Positions 22,101-32,065 are shown, numbered from the stretch's first letter. The stretch is DNA of 64,000 bases from Corella eumyota (GCA_963082875.1 OY720103.1:10354001-10418000), one strand, 5' to 3'. Notes: generated from the sequence alone by a model not told the origin. Numbers and translations are program-made.

Positions 22101-25100
22101 AAGCACCACAAATGGCAGTTTTTTTTATTTTGTAGATCTATAAGTGGAAATTTTTATATTCTCCACTGAGCTTTAATTTATAAAAATAAATATACCCTTA
22201 ACCAGGGAACGAAATGACGGGTCGCTATTCGCTAAAAGCGAATCGTTTTTTAAAATTAGCGAATCGTTTTTTACAAATATATTAGAAATAGCGAATCAAC
22301 CAAAAAAGGTTCAGGCGGTGATAAAACTCTCGTGTATATTTTTACGATCTATTTTACACCAGTTTCACACTAATTTAATTACATCATCATAATCCTGCGT
22401 AAATGTAGGTTACCATAGGGCATTTAATATCAATAACTTTCCATGTTTTGGCAATGCGTAAATTTTGCTCCCGAGATCGTTCAGTTGTTGCGCAATTTTT
22501 TAAATGCATAACACAGCCTTAAAAGAATTAAAAATGTCTCATTTTTCGTGCAAAATATTCTTAACGATTGTTTAACAATACGTTACATTTTTAAAATGCC
22601 ACGCAATGCGTCAAGTGTTACAAAAAAACGAAGAATATGACTTGAACCTAATAATTGCTCTAAAAATGCGACCTCATTTTTAGCGAATCGTTTTTTAAAC
22701 GCTAATTCGTACCCTGTTAACTATAACTACTTGACTATTGATTTAAAATGAAAAACTTCTAATAAAGATGCACCATGGTGTGGCCACTGCAAATCTTTAA
22801 AACCCATTTGGGACAGTTTGGGTGAGGCGTACAAGGACGACGATGATGTTGTTATCGCTGTCATGGATTCCACCGCTAACGAAGTCGCTGAGTTTGAAAT
22901 CAGTGGGTTCCCTACTATTAAGTACTTTCCATCTGGAAGTGACGAGGTAAAAAAACTAAACTTTTTGGGTCGATTTAAACTTTCTTAAAATATTTTTTTA
23001 AATATCAGCAGCATGGTGTTGCCTTACTACATGAGGTTCTAGGTTTAATTCTCACTACAATTCTAATCTATAACTGTCAAAGTTAACTTAAGACTGGGTC
23101 AGGGTAAAAATATGTTATTCTACCTTAAGGTGGAATTAAACCTAAGACCTTATTGGAAAGATACCTAAAGCCTTTTCTATACACCATGCTACTGGTTTAA
23201 TTAAATAATTATTAATTGGCGTTTTTTTCTGTTTTTTTTTTACATATTTAAGTTTTAATGCAGTTTTATTAGTGTTTATACTACATAGGACACATTTTTT
23301 ATAAAAATGTTGTCAAAAAATGCATAGAAAAATAGGCTTTTTTAACAAACCTAATGCTTTATAATATCTTGTATTTTACTGTATTTATAAAAATATATTT
23401 TTGTATCAAGCAGACATTAATCAATATTTCTAAATATAATTTCTACAAGTATTATTTTGTTTAATATTTAGTTAACTTTGAAGTGTTTTTTTACAAATTT
23501 AAAATTTTTGAAAAATTTTTCCGAAAAAAAAATTAATTTTTTGAAAATTTTTTATTTTAAGGTGGTTGACTACGACGGGGATCGAACCCTAGAAGCCATG
23601 AAGGTGTTTGTTGACTCAAACGGAGAGAAAGTAAGTGGTGGAGATGGTGAGGAAGAAGTAGATGAGGTAACGGGACTAATATTTAGTTTAGTTTATTAAC
23701 ATTTAATTTAAATATTATCCGCAAATGCTAAAAGTCCGCAAATCTATAATATCCACAATTTTTATCCACGAAATCCGCAAATGATAACTATCCACAAAAT
23801 TTTAAAGTTCAAATTTGTTTAGAACCGCATTTTTTGTATCCACATATTTTTGTAATCCATAACTTTTCACTATCCACAAGTTTTTTAAAATCCACAAAAA
23901 AATAATATCCGCAAATGTATAATAGCCTTAATGTACACTACTTGGATTTCAACATGAATATTTTAATATCCACATGTTTAATTAATCCGGTCATTTTAAT
24001 ATCCACAAATAAATTTAATTTTTTGTTAATTATTCTCGCTGCTGCTTTTACATATAACTAAGTTAAACTTTAAACAATTAATACAAAATGCCACATGCTA
24101 TCCACAAATATGGGAAGACTGGGGAAAAAAGTTCTCTAAAAGAGTGGTATGTGAAAAAAAGTAGTTAAATATATAGGTAGATGATAATACGAGGTGGTGG
24201 TAATGTTTTAAAGGTTTTGGGTTTGGTTTATTCTTTTTGTATATCAACCTAGTTGTTGGATTTTTGTTTTGGAAGACTATGGTAGTTGTATGACATTGTT
24301 AGTTATTGTTTGTCTTTTAGTTGTTGTTTAACTTGGTTAGAAGTTGATTTGGTTCTTAGAATCTTAGCTGATTGTTAATTTGATTTTGTGTTAAAATTTT
24401 TAGGGCAATGTAGCTTCATCTCCTCTACCACCCAAAGAGGTATTTCATTTTTTTAAAGAAAAAATTATGGTTTTAGTTCTTGTTAACTATTTATTTTTTT
24501 TCTTGATTTAATTTTGATTTTTTAAGTTGCAAATTAAAAATTGGTTAATAATGGTTTCAAAATTTGGTATTTTTAGCTGTGTTTTAAATTAAACTGGTGC
24601 CAAATTTGGTAAATTATTGGTTAAAATATTTTGAACCAGACAGCCCCCCCTGTAGACCATAACAGTAACCAACCTCCTCCCACCCAACATGAACCAGAAC
24701 AGGTAAAACCCCAGGTGGAAAATCCCCAGGTTCAAAAGCCCCAGGTGGAAAAGTCTCAAGAGGGTAAGCCCCAGGTGGAAAAGCCCCAGGTGGAGAAGCC
24801 CCAAGAGGGAAAGCCCCAAGAGCCTGTTAATGAAAACATGAAAATGCCCGATTTGTCAATGGACGATATCATGTCCCTAAGTAGTTTGGATTTCGACAAA
24901 CTGAAAGTAAGAAAGAGAATTAGAAAAAAGATAAAAAAATTAGAGGATTGTGTAGACAGTATTAGAGTGCATGCAAAGAAAATAGATTGAAGGTTTTTTG
25001 GGTGCCAGTCTGCACTTTTTAGAGTTTTTAAAGTTGGTTTTGGGGTAAATTGGTGTTTTATTGGTTGTGGAATTGTATATTAAGTAGTAAAAATGTGGTT

Positions 25101-26617
25101 GTTGAATAGATTGTAAAAGATCGGAATTAGGTAGTGTGTTATAATAAATCTAGTTTTTAAAATAACACAACTTTCAAAGTATAATGGTGGTGTTTTTGTT
25201 AAGGTTTTTGCAGTAGTTAGACTTAAGAAAGCATGACTATTAAAAAGTAGTTTTGTTATGAAAAGGTTTGAGAAAAATTTTTGTGTTTTGAGAATATAAT
25301 TATCTAAACATTGTAGGCTAAAATGGAGGCAGATATGGCACATCTTAGGCCTAAAGAAACTCCAGAAGAAATGTTTAAAAAAACAGCAGAAGAAGTCAAA
25401 ACTAGGCAAATGGCAGAAGGAATAAAACCAGAAAAAAAAGACGAATTGTAAATTTTTCGGTTGTCGAAAAAAAAAATTTTTTTGAACATCTAAACACAAA
25501 AAAATTTGATCAACAAGACATTGTCGCCCTATTGCATAGTTTTTTAAAGAAAAGTTGTCTTTGTTTAGTTAAAATTGTTGTTTTGAAATTTCTGTAGAAT
25601 CCTTGCTTTTAATATATATAATTGGTTTTGAGTATGTATTGTTGCACATAGAAAATAAATAAATTATGGGTTAAAAATTGATAAAAAAATAAAGAATAAT
25701 CCAATAGATTGGTAATCTTATGTACAAGATTATTATATATAGTAACAATTTTATTAAAATTGGTATAGAATAATGTTAAGTAATAATTATATAATTCTGC
25801 ACAATTATTATATTATGATATACCATACAACCATTTTCACACACTATCTTTTATTTAACAACTACCTTAAGATAAGAAAAAAGCTTTAAATAAAGTACAA
25901 GTTAAGTACACTTAAATACTAGGTAAAACCCAATGTTTATTATATATTACCTTGACCCAGTCTCAAAATGTCAAAAGTGTTTTTAGCCCTTCATTCAAGG
26001 GTACTACGATATAGTAGCGGTAAAATAAATGCAATTTTTCATGTAGTAAGGCTCAAAGTCTTTAATTACCCAATATTACTCAAAATTTTACCGAAATAAC
26101 ATATTCCTGCAAAACAAGATTTTGAATACAACATTTTATTAAAATTTTCCTAAGGAGGGTTGGGGTAATGCAGGGTTAATTGGGTAAAAAGGGGTACTTA
26201 ACCGAAGAAGAGTTGGGGTAAAATAAGGTCATTCTCAAAAAAGGGGCGGGGTTAAAAATGGGGTCATTTTCCAGAGAAGGGTTGGGGTAAAAAATGGGGT
26301 CATTTCCCAGGGAAGAATCGGGGTAAAAAATAGGGTCATTTCCCAGTGAAGGGTCGGGGTAAAATGGGGTTATTTTTTAGGAAAGAGTTGGAGTAAAGTG
26401 GGGTCAGTGTAAGGCAGCATTAATTGGGGTAAAAGGGGGTGAATGTGTCACAATAAATGGGTTTTCAAAAAATGGGTTTCAGCAAAATGCCAGTAATCTC
26501 TTAAATACACCCTAACCCTAAATCTTAAAATTGCTCATTTAGGATGATATTGGTGAAGAGATGGATGACGAGCTTCCAGAAGAGGAGGAACAAGATGAAG
26601 GGCACACTGAGTTATAA
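16180..26617 (+). CDS. P4HB: Protein disulfide isomerase with alternative exon set
   Basis: Conventional exons: 16180-16318, 16791-16988, 17726-17859, 18323-18460, 19148-19255, 19860-19985, 20170-20370, 20994-21114, 22768-22946, 23562-23666, 26543-26617. They sum to 1524 bases, 507 residues (human PDIA1 has 508). A signal peptide ([20 protein letters not shown]) is followed by a, b, b', a' thioredoxin-fold domains and an acidic tail ending in HTEL, an ER-retrieval variant. Active sites are YAPWCGHCK near residues 51-54 and again near 393-396. In the ER it oxidises and isomerises disulfides, and in the family it is also the beta subunit of prolyl 4-hydroxylase. [17 protein letters not shown] before the a' domain is diagnostic of PDIA1. 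Additional exons (17036, 18773, 21524, 24404-25451, listed separately) duplicate the a, b, a' and tail modules in matching phase. An upstream ERSE-like motif suggests ER-stress control. Confidence 0.95.
16545..16733 (+). mobile_element. SINE with internal deletion
   Basis: Head CCGGCAGTGTGGTGTAGTG and tail CATTGAGGATAAATTA are present, but the middle (the GAGCC...AATCAGCAG portion) is missing. It lies in PDI intron 1. Confidence 0.85.
17036..17239 (+). CDS. P4HB: PDI alternative a-domain exon, CVHC active site
   Basis: A 204-base exon 47 bases after the conventional a-domain exon (16791-16988). Both begin in the same phase: TACGCGCCATGGTGC here against TATGCTCCATGGTGC there, counting the T supplied by exon 1. 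The translation starts [20 protein letters not shown], then has [31 protein letters not shown] and HYTG. It is a full thioredoxin-fold replacement with CVHC for CGHC. It must leave in phase 1 to reach exon 17726, and the matching point is G followed by GCAAGA, a GC-AG type donor. If not spliced there it stops within three codons (17249), which would give a short ER protein. Low identity to its partner exon implies an old duplication. Expression is not shown by sequence alone. Confidence 0.75.
17898..18150 (+). mobile_element. SINE, head degenerate
   Basis: GGGTTCAATCCCCACTG B box, AACTGCCACAGGCAACTCGA body, degenerate tail near 18145. It lies in PDI intron before exon 18323. Confidence 0.87.
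18773..18883 (+). CDS. P4HB: PDI alternative b-domain exon
   Basis: A 111-base phase-0 exon (acceptor TTATAAG, donor GAG then GTTTTA) lying before the conventional 108-base exon 19148-19255. It encodes [18 protein letters not shown], then [19 protein letters not shown], and aligns with the conventional segment ending RLVTEFTPE at the same boundary. If the donor is ignored, the frame stops at 18916. This is the C-terminal half of the non-catalytic b domain. The donor is weaker than most in the gene, so this is the least certain of the alternative exons. Confidence 0.62.
19267..19553 (-). mobile_element. SINE, B type
   Basis: TTTTTTTGTATTTATTTATA tail complement to a diverged head near 19550, in PDI intron before exon 19860. 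Confidence 0.9.
20376..20730 (-). mobile_element. SINE, A type, plus older partial copy
   Basis: An A-type reverse copy (20376-20620, CTTTATCCTCGATGTGGG to GGGGATTGAACCCACGG) abuts a second reverse partial body (20621-20730, GCTTGATAATTGATCTACTG to GCTACAAAATT). Confidence 0.82.
20731..20945 (+). mobile_element. SINE, B type, internal deletion
   Basis: Head TTGAGTAGTTAAAACACTTG, body GTGACTGGGTCAGGGTAACA, tail CATCGAGGATAAAAAAAATA. It completes a three-SINE pile-up before PDI exon 20994. Confidence 0.85.
21188..21465 (+). mobile_element. SINE, B type, full length
   Basis: Head CTGGCATCGTGGTGTAGGGG, B box GGGTTCGACTCC, tail CATCGAGGATAAAAA. It lies in the intron before the alternative a' exon. 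Confidence 0.92.
21524..21705 (+). CDS. P4HB: PDI alternative a'-domain exon, CLHS active site
   Basis: A 182-base exon with acceptor TATTTAACAG and consensus donor AGA then GTAAGA. Entered in the same phase as the conventional a' exon (22768-22946, 179 bases), it reads [20 protein letters not shown], then [19 protein letters not shown] and [14 protein letters not shown]. It exits in phase 0, as the conventional exon does, into VVDYDG. The second cysteine of CGHC is serine here, so this domain could not complete a disulfide exchange in the usual way. It could still trap substrates through the first cysteine. Including both exons would shift the frame, so they must be mutually exclusive. Confidence 0.78.
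22026..22200 (+). repeat. MITE-like repeat, family M1
   Basis: Contains ATTTTAATTGTTTCAACATG, CAACTAATATTTGC and ACCACAAATGGCAGTTTT, as in the other M1 copies. It lies directly left of the TIR element at 22203. Confidence 0.7.
22203..22716. mobile_element. Non-autonomous TIR element, 514 bp
   Basis: Ends CAGGGAACGAA and, in reverse complement, CAGGGTACGAA. The subterminal GCGAATCGTTTTTTAAA motif occurs in several copies and in both orientations. It is flanked by TTAAC on both sides (22198-22202, 22717-22721). The CAGGG ends resemble hAT elements, although only five flanking bases match. No transposase frame is seen. It separates the two alternative a' exons of PDI. Confidence 0.82.
23006..23197. 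mobile_element. Two SINE fragments in opposite orientation
   Basis: The forward part 23006-23125 (CAGCAGCATGGTGTTGCC head joined to a GACTGGGTCAGGG body) meets a reverse head fragment at 23126-23197 (ending ACACCATGCTACTGG). Confidence 0.75.
23705..24010. repeat. AT-rich degenerate tandem repeat
   Basis: Variants of TATCCACAAATTTTTAA recur at roughly 15 to 35-base spacing throughout this PDI intron segment. Confidence 0.7.
24404..25451 (+). CDS. P4HB: PDI alternative C-terminal exons ending in KDEL
   Basis: Three phase-0 exons between exon 23562-23666 and the HTEL exon: 24404-24439 ([12 protein letters not shown]), 24640-24906 and 25317-25451 (stop). The middle exon carries a five-residue repeat ([10 protein letters not shown] variants, encoded by a 15-base CCCCAGGTGGAAAAG repeat), then [18 protein letters not shown]. 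The last reads [18 protein letters not shown] onward and ends EKKDEL. KDEL is the canonical ER-retrieval signal. That these exons end in a perfect ER signal and splice in phase with a PDI is strong evidence that they belong to this gene. The tail replaces the 24-residue acidic HTEL tail with about 145 residues. If the donor at 24907 is not used, the frame continues to a stop at 24990 without KDEL. Confidence 0.8.
26150..26470 (+). repeat. G-rich minisatellite, unit about 43 bp
   Basis: Tandem units of GGGGTAAAAAATGGGGTCAT plus TTCCCAGRGAAGGGTC, at least six degenerate copies, in the last PDI intron before the HTEL exon. Confidence 0.85.
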
Positions 26618-27609
26618 GCCCTCCTCAACAACAAATCAACCTTTCACCATAATAACCAAATTCACTTTTTAAAGGAAAAAATATTTTTAAAAATATACGG
26701 TGTTGGTTATTATTATAATTAGGGAAATTTTTAAATGCAAATCTTGTATTTATTTCTTTGTGTAAGTGACCAGCAAAAAAAATGTTTTTAAAATCCTTTT
26801 TTTTCTCAGTACATCATATTAAACCTTAACACTGGTACTTTTTTACTTTTGAAAAAATTTACTTAGCCAATGTTTTTGCTGACTTATCATATCTTAGTGT
26901 TAAGAACAGATTTTTTATATAAAGAAAAATATTTATATTCTTTTTTTTCTAGTTGCCATAGATATCGTTGTAAAATGAAATACGCTGCGTGTAAGTTTCA
27001 TTTTAGGTTTTTTGTTCGCTGTTTTAGTGAAGCAGAAAATACTTGAATCTAACTTTACTTTTTTTTTTGCCCCTTCCACTCGTTTGCAGTTGTCTAATCG
27101 AAATGAAATAATGCGAATAATTTGTGAAAAAAGCGTTTTTGGGTGTTTAAATAAAACGATCATTTTGTGAATTGTAGTACTCCGTATTAGTTTATCCTCA
27201 ATGTAAAAAGGCTGACTTTAAAGCCTATGGCCCAAATGTAGAGTAACATTTGTAACCCTGACCCAGTCTCAAGTTGAATTTTGCAAGTTTGTATATTATT
27301 GTTTATATTCTCCCGATAATTAAGCTGCTGATTACTTTTGGCTAGGCAAGAGTTTATAACGGTTACACCACTTTACTCAAAGGGTTCTACTACATAGAAG
27401 CAGTAAGGAACGAACCCAGTACCTCATGTAGTGAAGCCAACTATTCTTTGTTAACCCACACCTGTCTTAAATTGCTTGACAAGCACTTATTCACCTTTTT
27501 AAAACACTAAATAAAAATGTATTACATTTATTTATTTAAAACACTTTTATGAATAGTACGTTTACATAAATATTAATCTAATCTTTAAAGATTAATTTAT
27601 ATAACAAAA
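26618..27609. other. Convergent 3' ends of PDI and CLPTM1L
   Basis: No gene is seen. It contains the 3' UTRs of both genes and one SINE at 27185-27470. Confidence 0.5.
27185..27470 (-). mobile_element. SINE, B type
   Basis: TTAGTTTATCCTCAATGTA to a degenerate head at about 27468, with AACATTTGTAACCCTGACCC in between. Confidence 0.87.
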
Positions 27610-30600
27610 TTAATCTTTTTTCTTGTGATCTTCGGCTTCTTCGTAACTAATCCCAAACTCATTTACTCTAGTTTTATCAACAGGATATAACCTTAGAAAA
27701 CATAATTGTGTTAAACAACTTTATGGTCTTAACATAGACTCCGATTTCCTACCCCGACCTAGTCTCAAATTGACTTCGGCAATTCTGGGTATTTTTTATA
27801 TATAATTGCCCGATAATTAATCTGCTGATTGGGTTTTGGCTTGGGAGAAGTCGATACCATTTATAGCCCTTTACTCAAGAGCTTTACAGCATAGAAACAA
27901 GCGTATTTATTTATAGTGTAAAAAAACCTGTAGTTATTTTTAAAGTGAAAACTTTATTTTAGTAATTAGTAAACCTACCATAGTTGATAGAGATAACAAA
28001 AAAACACTAGATCATCTCTAAAACAAGCAAGACGATGACTTGTCGGCATTTTTATAATAAATGCAAAAATGTCATCAATAAAGGTATTGAAAGCCTAAAA
28101 AAAACAAATATGTTTATTTAACAATCAGAGCATTATTGCAAAATTATCTTACAAAAAAGTGATACTCTATATTTAAGATAGTTTTTAATTTGTTAAATGT
28201 TTAATTGTTTACCTTATACATAAAAGCTCTCCATGGTAGATGAGCTACAGATTTTAGTTTGTAATTTATGAATAATTGAGGCAGCATAAAAAGAAATCCA
28301 AATGCATAAACAGCTAAACAAAATAAAGAATTAAAGGTTTTATGTTAAGGATAAATAAATACTTGAAAATTAAATAAAATAACTTACCATTAACTAAGCT
28401 GTGAATTATCCAAGAATACCAGCTAAAAGTAAAATTAATTAAGTTTTTTTTTTTTTGTATATATCTTTATCCTCGATGTGGGAAAGTCGAATGCGCGACT
28501 TAAACATAGAGTAACTAACATAAGTTACTCCGACCTAGTCTCGAGTTGCCTTTAGCAGTTTGGGATATTATAGATTATAATTGCCCGGTAATTATGCTGC
28601 TGATTAAGTGCTGACTCAGCAGTAGTTCATACCGTTTATAGCGCCTTACTCAAGGACGCTACAGCATGAGATCAATGGGAATTGAACCCACGACCTCGTG
28701 TGTGGTGTAGCAAGTTTTATTCTAAGTTTGGGTCACAAAATTGGCCTTCCCACAATAAGGATAAATAAATTTAAACAAATATTAAAGCATACCTTTTTTG
28801 AGGGACATAAAACAGAGAATAAACAGCAGCACATATACACAGAGGATATAGTAAGTAAGACAACTTTCTAATAGCCTGAAAATAAAGTAAGATTGACATT
28901 TTATTATACCCTTAATTAGTAGTATTGCCATACCATAGCACAGTCTAAAGTTGCTTTTTCTATTTTTACAAAATATAAAACTTTTTTAGTTTAACAAGGG
29001 TAAAAATTAATGCACTAATAAAATGGAAGCAGTGGGATTTAAACCTATGACTCCTTGTAGTAAAGCTAAAGGCATAAAAAACTGCTACTTACCTGATGAT
29101 CAAAATCGTTCGTAGTTTTCTCATTATCAGTTTCATCGGACATTGAAAACTTAATTCTCCATCCTGACCTTTGAACCTTGACCTTAAGGGCCTTGGTGAC
29201 CTTCCATATTTCAATAATAGAACCAATACCAGCTGGTATTAGAACCAATAAACTGGTCTTTTCATCATAGAGGTAAAGAAATATGATAATTGTACTTATG
29301 CACCTAAGATAAAACATAATTAAACATAAAATGTATTTTCTAACTAAATCACCATATTTTTTTTTAAAGCTTTATTTAAAGACACTACAGTATGTACGCA
29401 TCGGGGATTGAACCCAAAACCTCATGTAGTAAACCCAAGTGTTCCAACCACTACAAAATGCTACCAATAAGTAAAAATAAAACCAAAAAATTGTCAAATC
29501 AAATACGAACCTGTACAATACAGTGTGGAAAGATAAGCCAGCCATTGTTTTTCGCTTTTTCCAATAAGAAATATCATTCTTAAATGCAAGGAAATCAAAC
29601 AGGGCCTAAAAAATAAAAGTTTTTTTTTAAAAAGGCCAAATAAAAAAAGGCAATAATATTTAATAATAAGACTGGGTCAGATTAACTGATGAAACTTACA
29701 TGAAACATTGAGACAAACATGGTTAAAGCTAAAAAGAACAAAGTTGTTTCAGTGAATATTCCTTTCACTTCATCTAAATCATTATCTGAAAAACCTGAAA
29801 CAAAAAATGTCTTGCGTCTCAGTTTTTTTTTTTGTATTTATTTATCCTCGATGTAGAAAGACTAACATCATGATCTAAACATAGAGTAACATTTGTTACC
29901 CTGACCCAGTATCAAATTGACTATGTAGTTTGGAGTATTATTAATTATAATTGCCCAAAAATTAATCTGCTGATTGGTTTTTGGCTTTTCTATTGTTTAT
30001 AGCGCTTCACTTAAAGGTGCTACAGCATGAAGGCAGTGGGAAACAAACCCAGAACCTTAAGCTGTGAAGCTAGTAATAAAAAAGGTTTTCTCAAACTACC
30101 AAATTTTTTCATAGTCTTCATGGACTCCATTAAAATTCTCCAAAGACGTAATTTTCCCAACATTATAGGCGAGTAAATGATTTGAAGCGGCATTTCTGTT
30201 GCATTTTTTGGGATAAACTAAAATATATAAAGGACCAAATAAGCACAATTCACTTTAAGGGCCTATAGTATGCAACTATTATAGCTAATGACAACCTCTT
30301 ATCAGAGAAAGTTAGGGCAAGCAGGATAATATATTACGATAATAGTGGTATTATTATGGTACACTTTGCTTAAATTGTCCACTATGGGTGCTTAGAAAAA
30401 AATTTACCATTAAATCTCTTTTCATATGTGTCAACTCGTCAACAAAAAATATCGGTGAATACTCCATCTTATTATTTACCCTTAAAAATTAGAAAATCGT
30501 TAAAATATTGTTTACTAAGCCTTATAATTATTATTTTAAATTTTTAGAAATTATTCTTAATAAGTTTAACTATTACCTCATTAATTGTAATATCTCTTGA

Positions 30601-32065
30601 GGTATTTTGTTAATATCAAATACGATATAATCAGTCATGACGTTAATTATTATTTTCGGTCGCCAATGTGTAACAGGCAGTTTACTAACCTCTTCATTTT
30701 TCTGTAAAATTAAGATAATAAATTAACTATGAAATGTGCAATTACTTGCAGTTTGCCATAGTGGTTATAAATTTTGTTTTAGTCAAAGGGGCCAGGGCTC
30801 AATCCCCACTGCTTCCACATTCAAGCATTTTTGAGTAAAGTTTAGGTGCAAAAATTGTTTGAAAATTCCATAGTTTTTGAAAGTATTTATTATATTTATC
30901 TGCTGATTGAATTTTGTCTCAGCAAGAGTTTATACAGTTTACAGCGCCTTACTTAAGGGCACTACAGAACGGAGAAGTGGGAATCAAACCCAGTACCTCA
31001 TGTAGTGTGTTTTTTCCACTGCACAACATCGCTAGTTTTTATTAAAACTAATAAATTATTCAGCATTTTACATTGAGGATAAATAAATTAATTTACTTTT
31101 TCTTACAGTTTTATTATCTTTTATTAATTTAAAGTAAGACACTGGCACAGAATATGAGGTAATCTCAGTTTTAACATGAATACTGTGTTCTCCAGCAAAT
31201 GCTGATTCCCCGGATTTATATAAAAACAAATGTATTGAAGCGGTTCCATTGTTAAGGGTCTGAGTTGGTACTGTTATATTAACATTCCTAGAAAAAAAAA
31301 GTTTTTAGGTTTTTAATATTTTAAGACAGTTTTAATAAATTTTACTAAATTTTTATTTAAACAGATTTTATTTTTTTTGTTTAATTACTTTGTAAAATCT
31401 TCTGTGAAATTGATTTTTTTCCAGGTCAAAATCAAATTACTTTTTTCCTTATTAAATTTTTCTTTGTTGTTTGATTGTAGGTATACCTTCAACTAAAACA
31501 ATAAAATACTTATCAGTAAAATCGTTAGAATAATTGGCTACATACCTTAAGTCCCTGGGTTTAATCCCCGCTGTTTTAATGCTGTAGCGCTTTGAGTAGT
31601 CCTGCTGAGCAAGCACTTAATTAGCAGTTTAATTATAGGGCAATTATAGTCTATAATATTTCAAACTGCCAAAGGAAACTTGAGACTGGGTCAGGGTAAC
31701 TGATGATATCCCATATTTAGGTTGTGAAGTCGACCTTTCGACATTGAGGATAAATAAATATAAAAAATACTAATAAAATAATTTTTTAAATATTAAAAGG
31801 CTCAAGACTGAGTCAGGGCCACAAATGTTACTTTATGTTTAAACTGTTAATTGAGCTTCCCACATCGGGGATAAACAAATACGAAATTGCTCACATTCCA
31901 TTTAGTTTTAGGACTTTCATGAATAGCTGATTTAATACAACGACTATTCGGATTCGAAGTTAAGCAAGGATCTGGGTTCCAAAGTTGATAAAACACCCAA
32001 ATACTGTTTCCAAAAAAGCCAATAAACACCACAATAATAAAATTTGTGATAGAAAATAGCTTCAT
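27610..32065 (-). CDS. CLPTM1L: CLPTM1L (CLPTM1-like membrane protein)
   Basis: Fourteen exons on the minus strand, from the start near 32065: 31895-32065, 31389-31492, 31107-31287, 30577-30701, 30408-30480, 30100-30217, 29700-29794, 29511-29605, 29093-29303, 28793-28875, 28388-28422, 28213-28313, 27979-28094, 27610-27691. They sum to 1590 bases, 529 residues (human 538). The N-terminus has a hydrophobic anchor ([18 protein letters not shown]), followed by a lumenal region with NGT and NVT-type glycosylation sites. Multi-pass C-terminal helices include [40 protein letters not shown] and [20 protein letters not shown], then [12 protein letters not shown] and [11 protein letters not shown]. The last parts closely match vertebrate CLPTM1L rather than CLPTM1. 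Family members are ER membrane proteins, and CLPTM1L has been reported as a lipid scramblase in GPI-anchor synthesis. Introns carry several SINEs. A TTG-initiated extension upstream is not supported. Confidence 0.93.
27713..27897 (-). mobile_element. SINE, truncated both ends
   Basis: Body from GGTCTTAACATAGAC to GCTTTACAGCATAGAAACAA in the last CLPTM1L intron. Confidence 0.75.
28447..28771 (-). mobile_element. SINE, A type, plus opposite-strand tail fragment
   Basis: A near-complete A-type reverse copy 28447-28712 is followed by a forward tail fragment 28713-28771 (TTCTAAGTTTGGGTC to AAGGATAAATAAAT). Confidence 0.88.
29369..29464 (-). mobile_element. SINE head fragment
   Basis: GGGGATTGAACCCAAAACC and CCAACCACTACAAAATGC, in a CLPTM1L intron. 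Confidence 0.75.
29828..30075 (-). mobile_element. SINE, B type, head truncated
   Basis: TTTTTTTTTGTATTTATTTA to GAACCTTAAGCTGTGAAGC in a CLPTM1L intron. Confidence 0.88.
30748..31033. mobile_element. SINE fragments in both orientations
   Basis: A forward head fragment at 30748-30843 (GGGCTCAATCCCCACTGC) and a reverse body and head at 30897-31033 (CTGCTGATTGAATTTTG to CACTGCACAACATCGC). Confidence 0.75.
31537..31762 (+). mobile_element. SINE, B type, internal deletion
   Basis: GGGTTTAATCCCCGCTG head, GAGACTGGGTCAGGGTAACT body, tail CATTGAGGATAAATAAATA. Confidence 0.87.
31798..31882 (+). mobile_element. SINE tail fragment
   Basis: CTCAAGACTGAGTCAGGGCC through CATCGGGGATAAACAAATAC, just inside CLPTM1L intron 1. 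Confidence 0.8.

Noticed and set aside
24589-24819. Leucine-rich minus-strand open frame
   Set aside because: It is the antisense of the PDI PQVEK repeat exon; its regularity comes from the 15-base repeat.
17036-25451. Alternative PDI exons as remains of a second, interleaved pseudogene
   Set aside because: Each keeps an open frame, splice sites and the exact phase of its counterpart, and the tail ends in KDEL. A decayed tandem copy would not be distributed exon by exon in matching order.
26150-26470. Interstitial telomere repeat
   Set aside because: GGGGTAAAA resembles some telomere units, but the period is about 43 bases and animal TTAGGG is absent.
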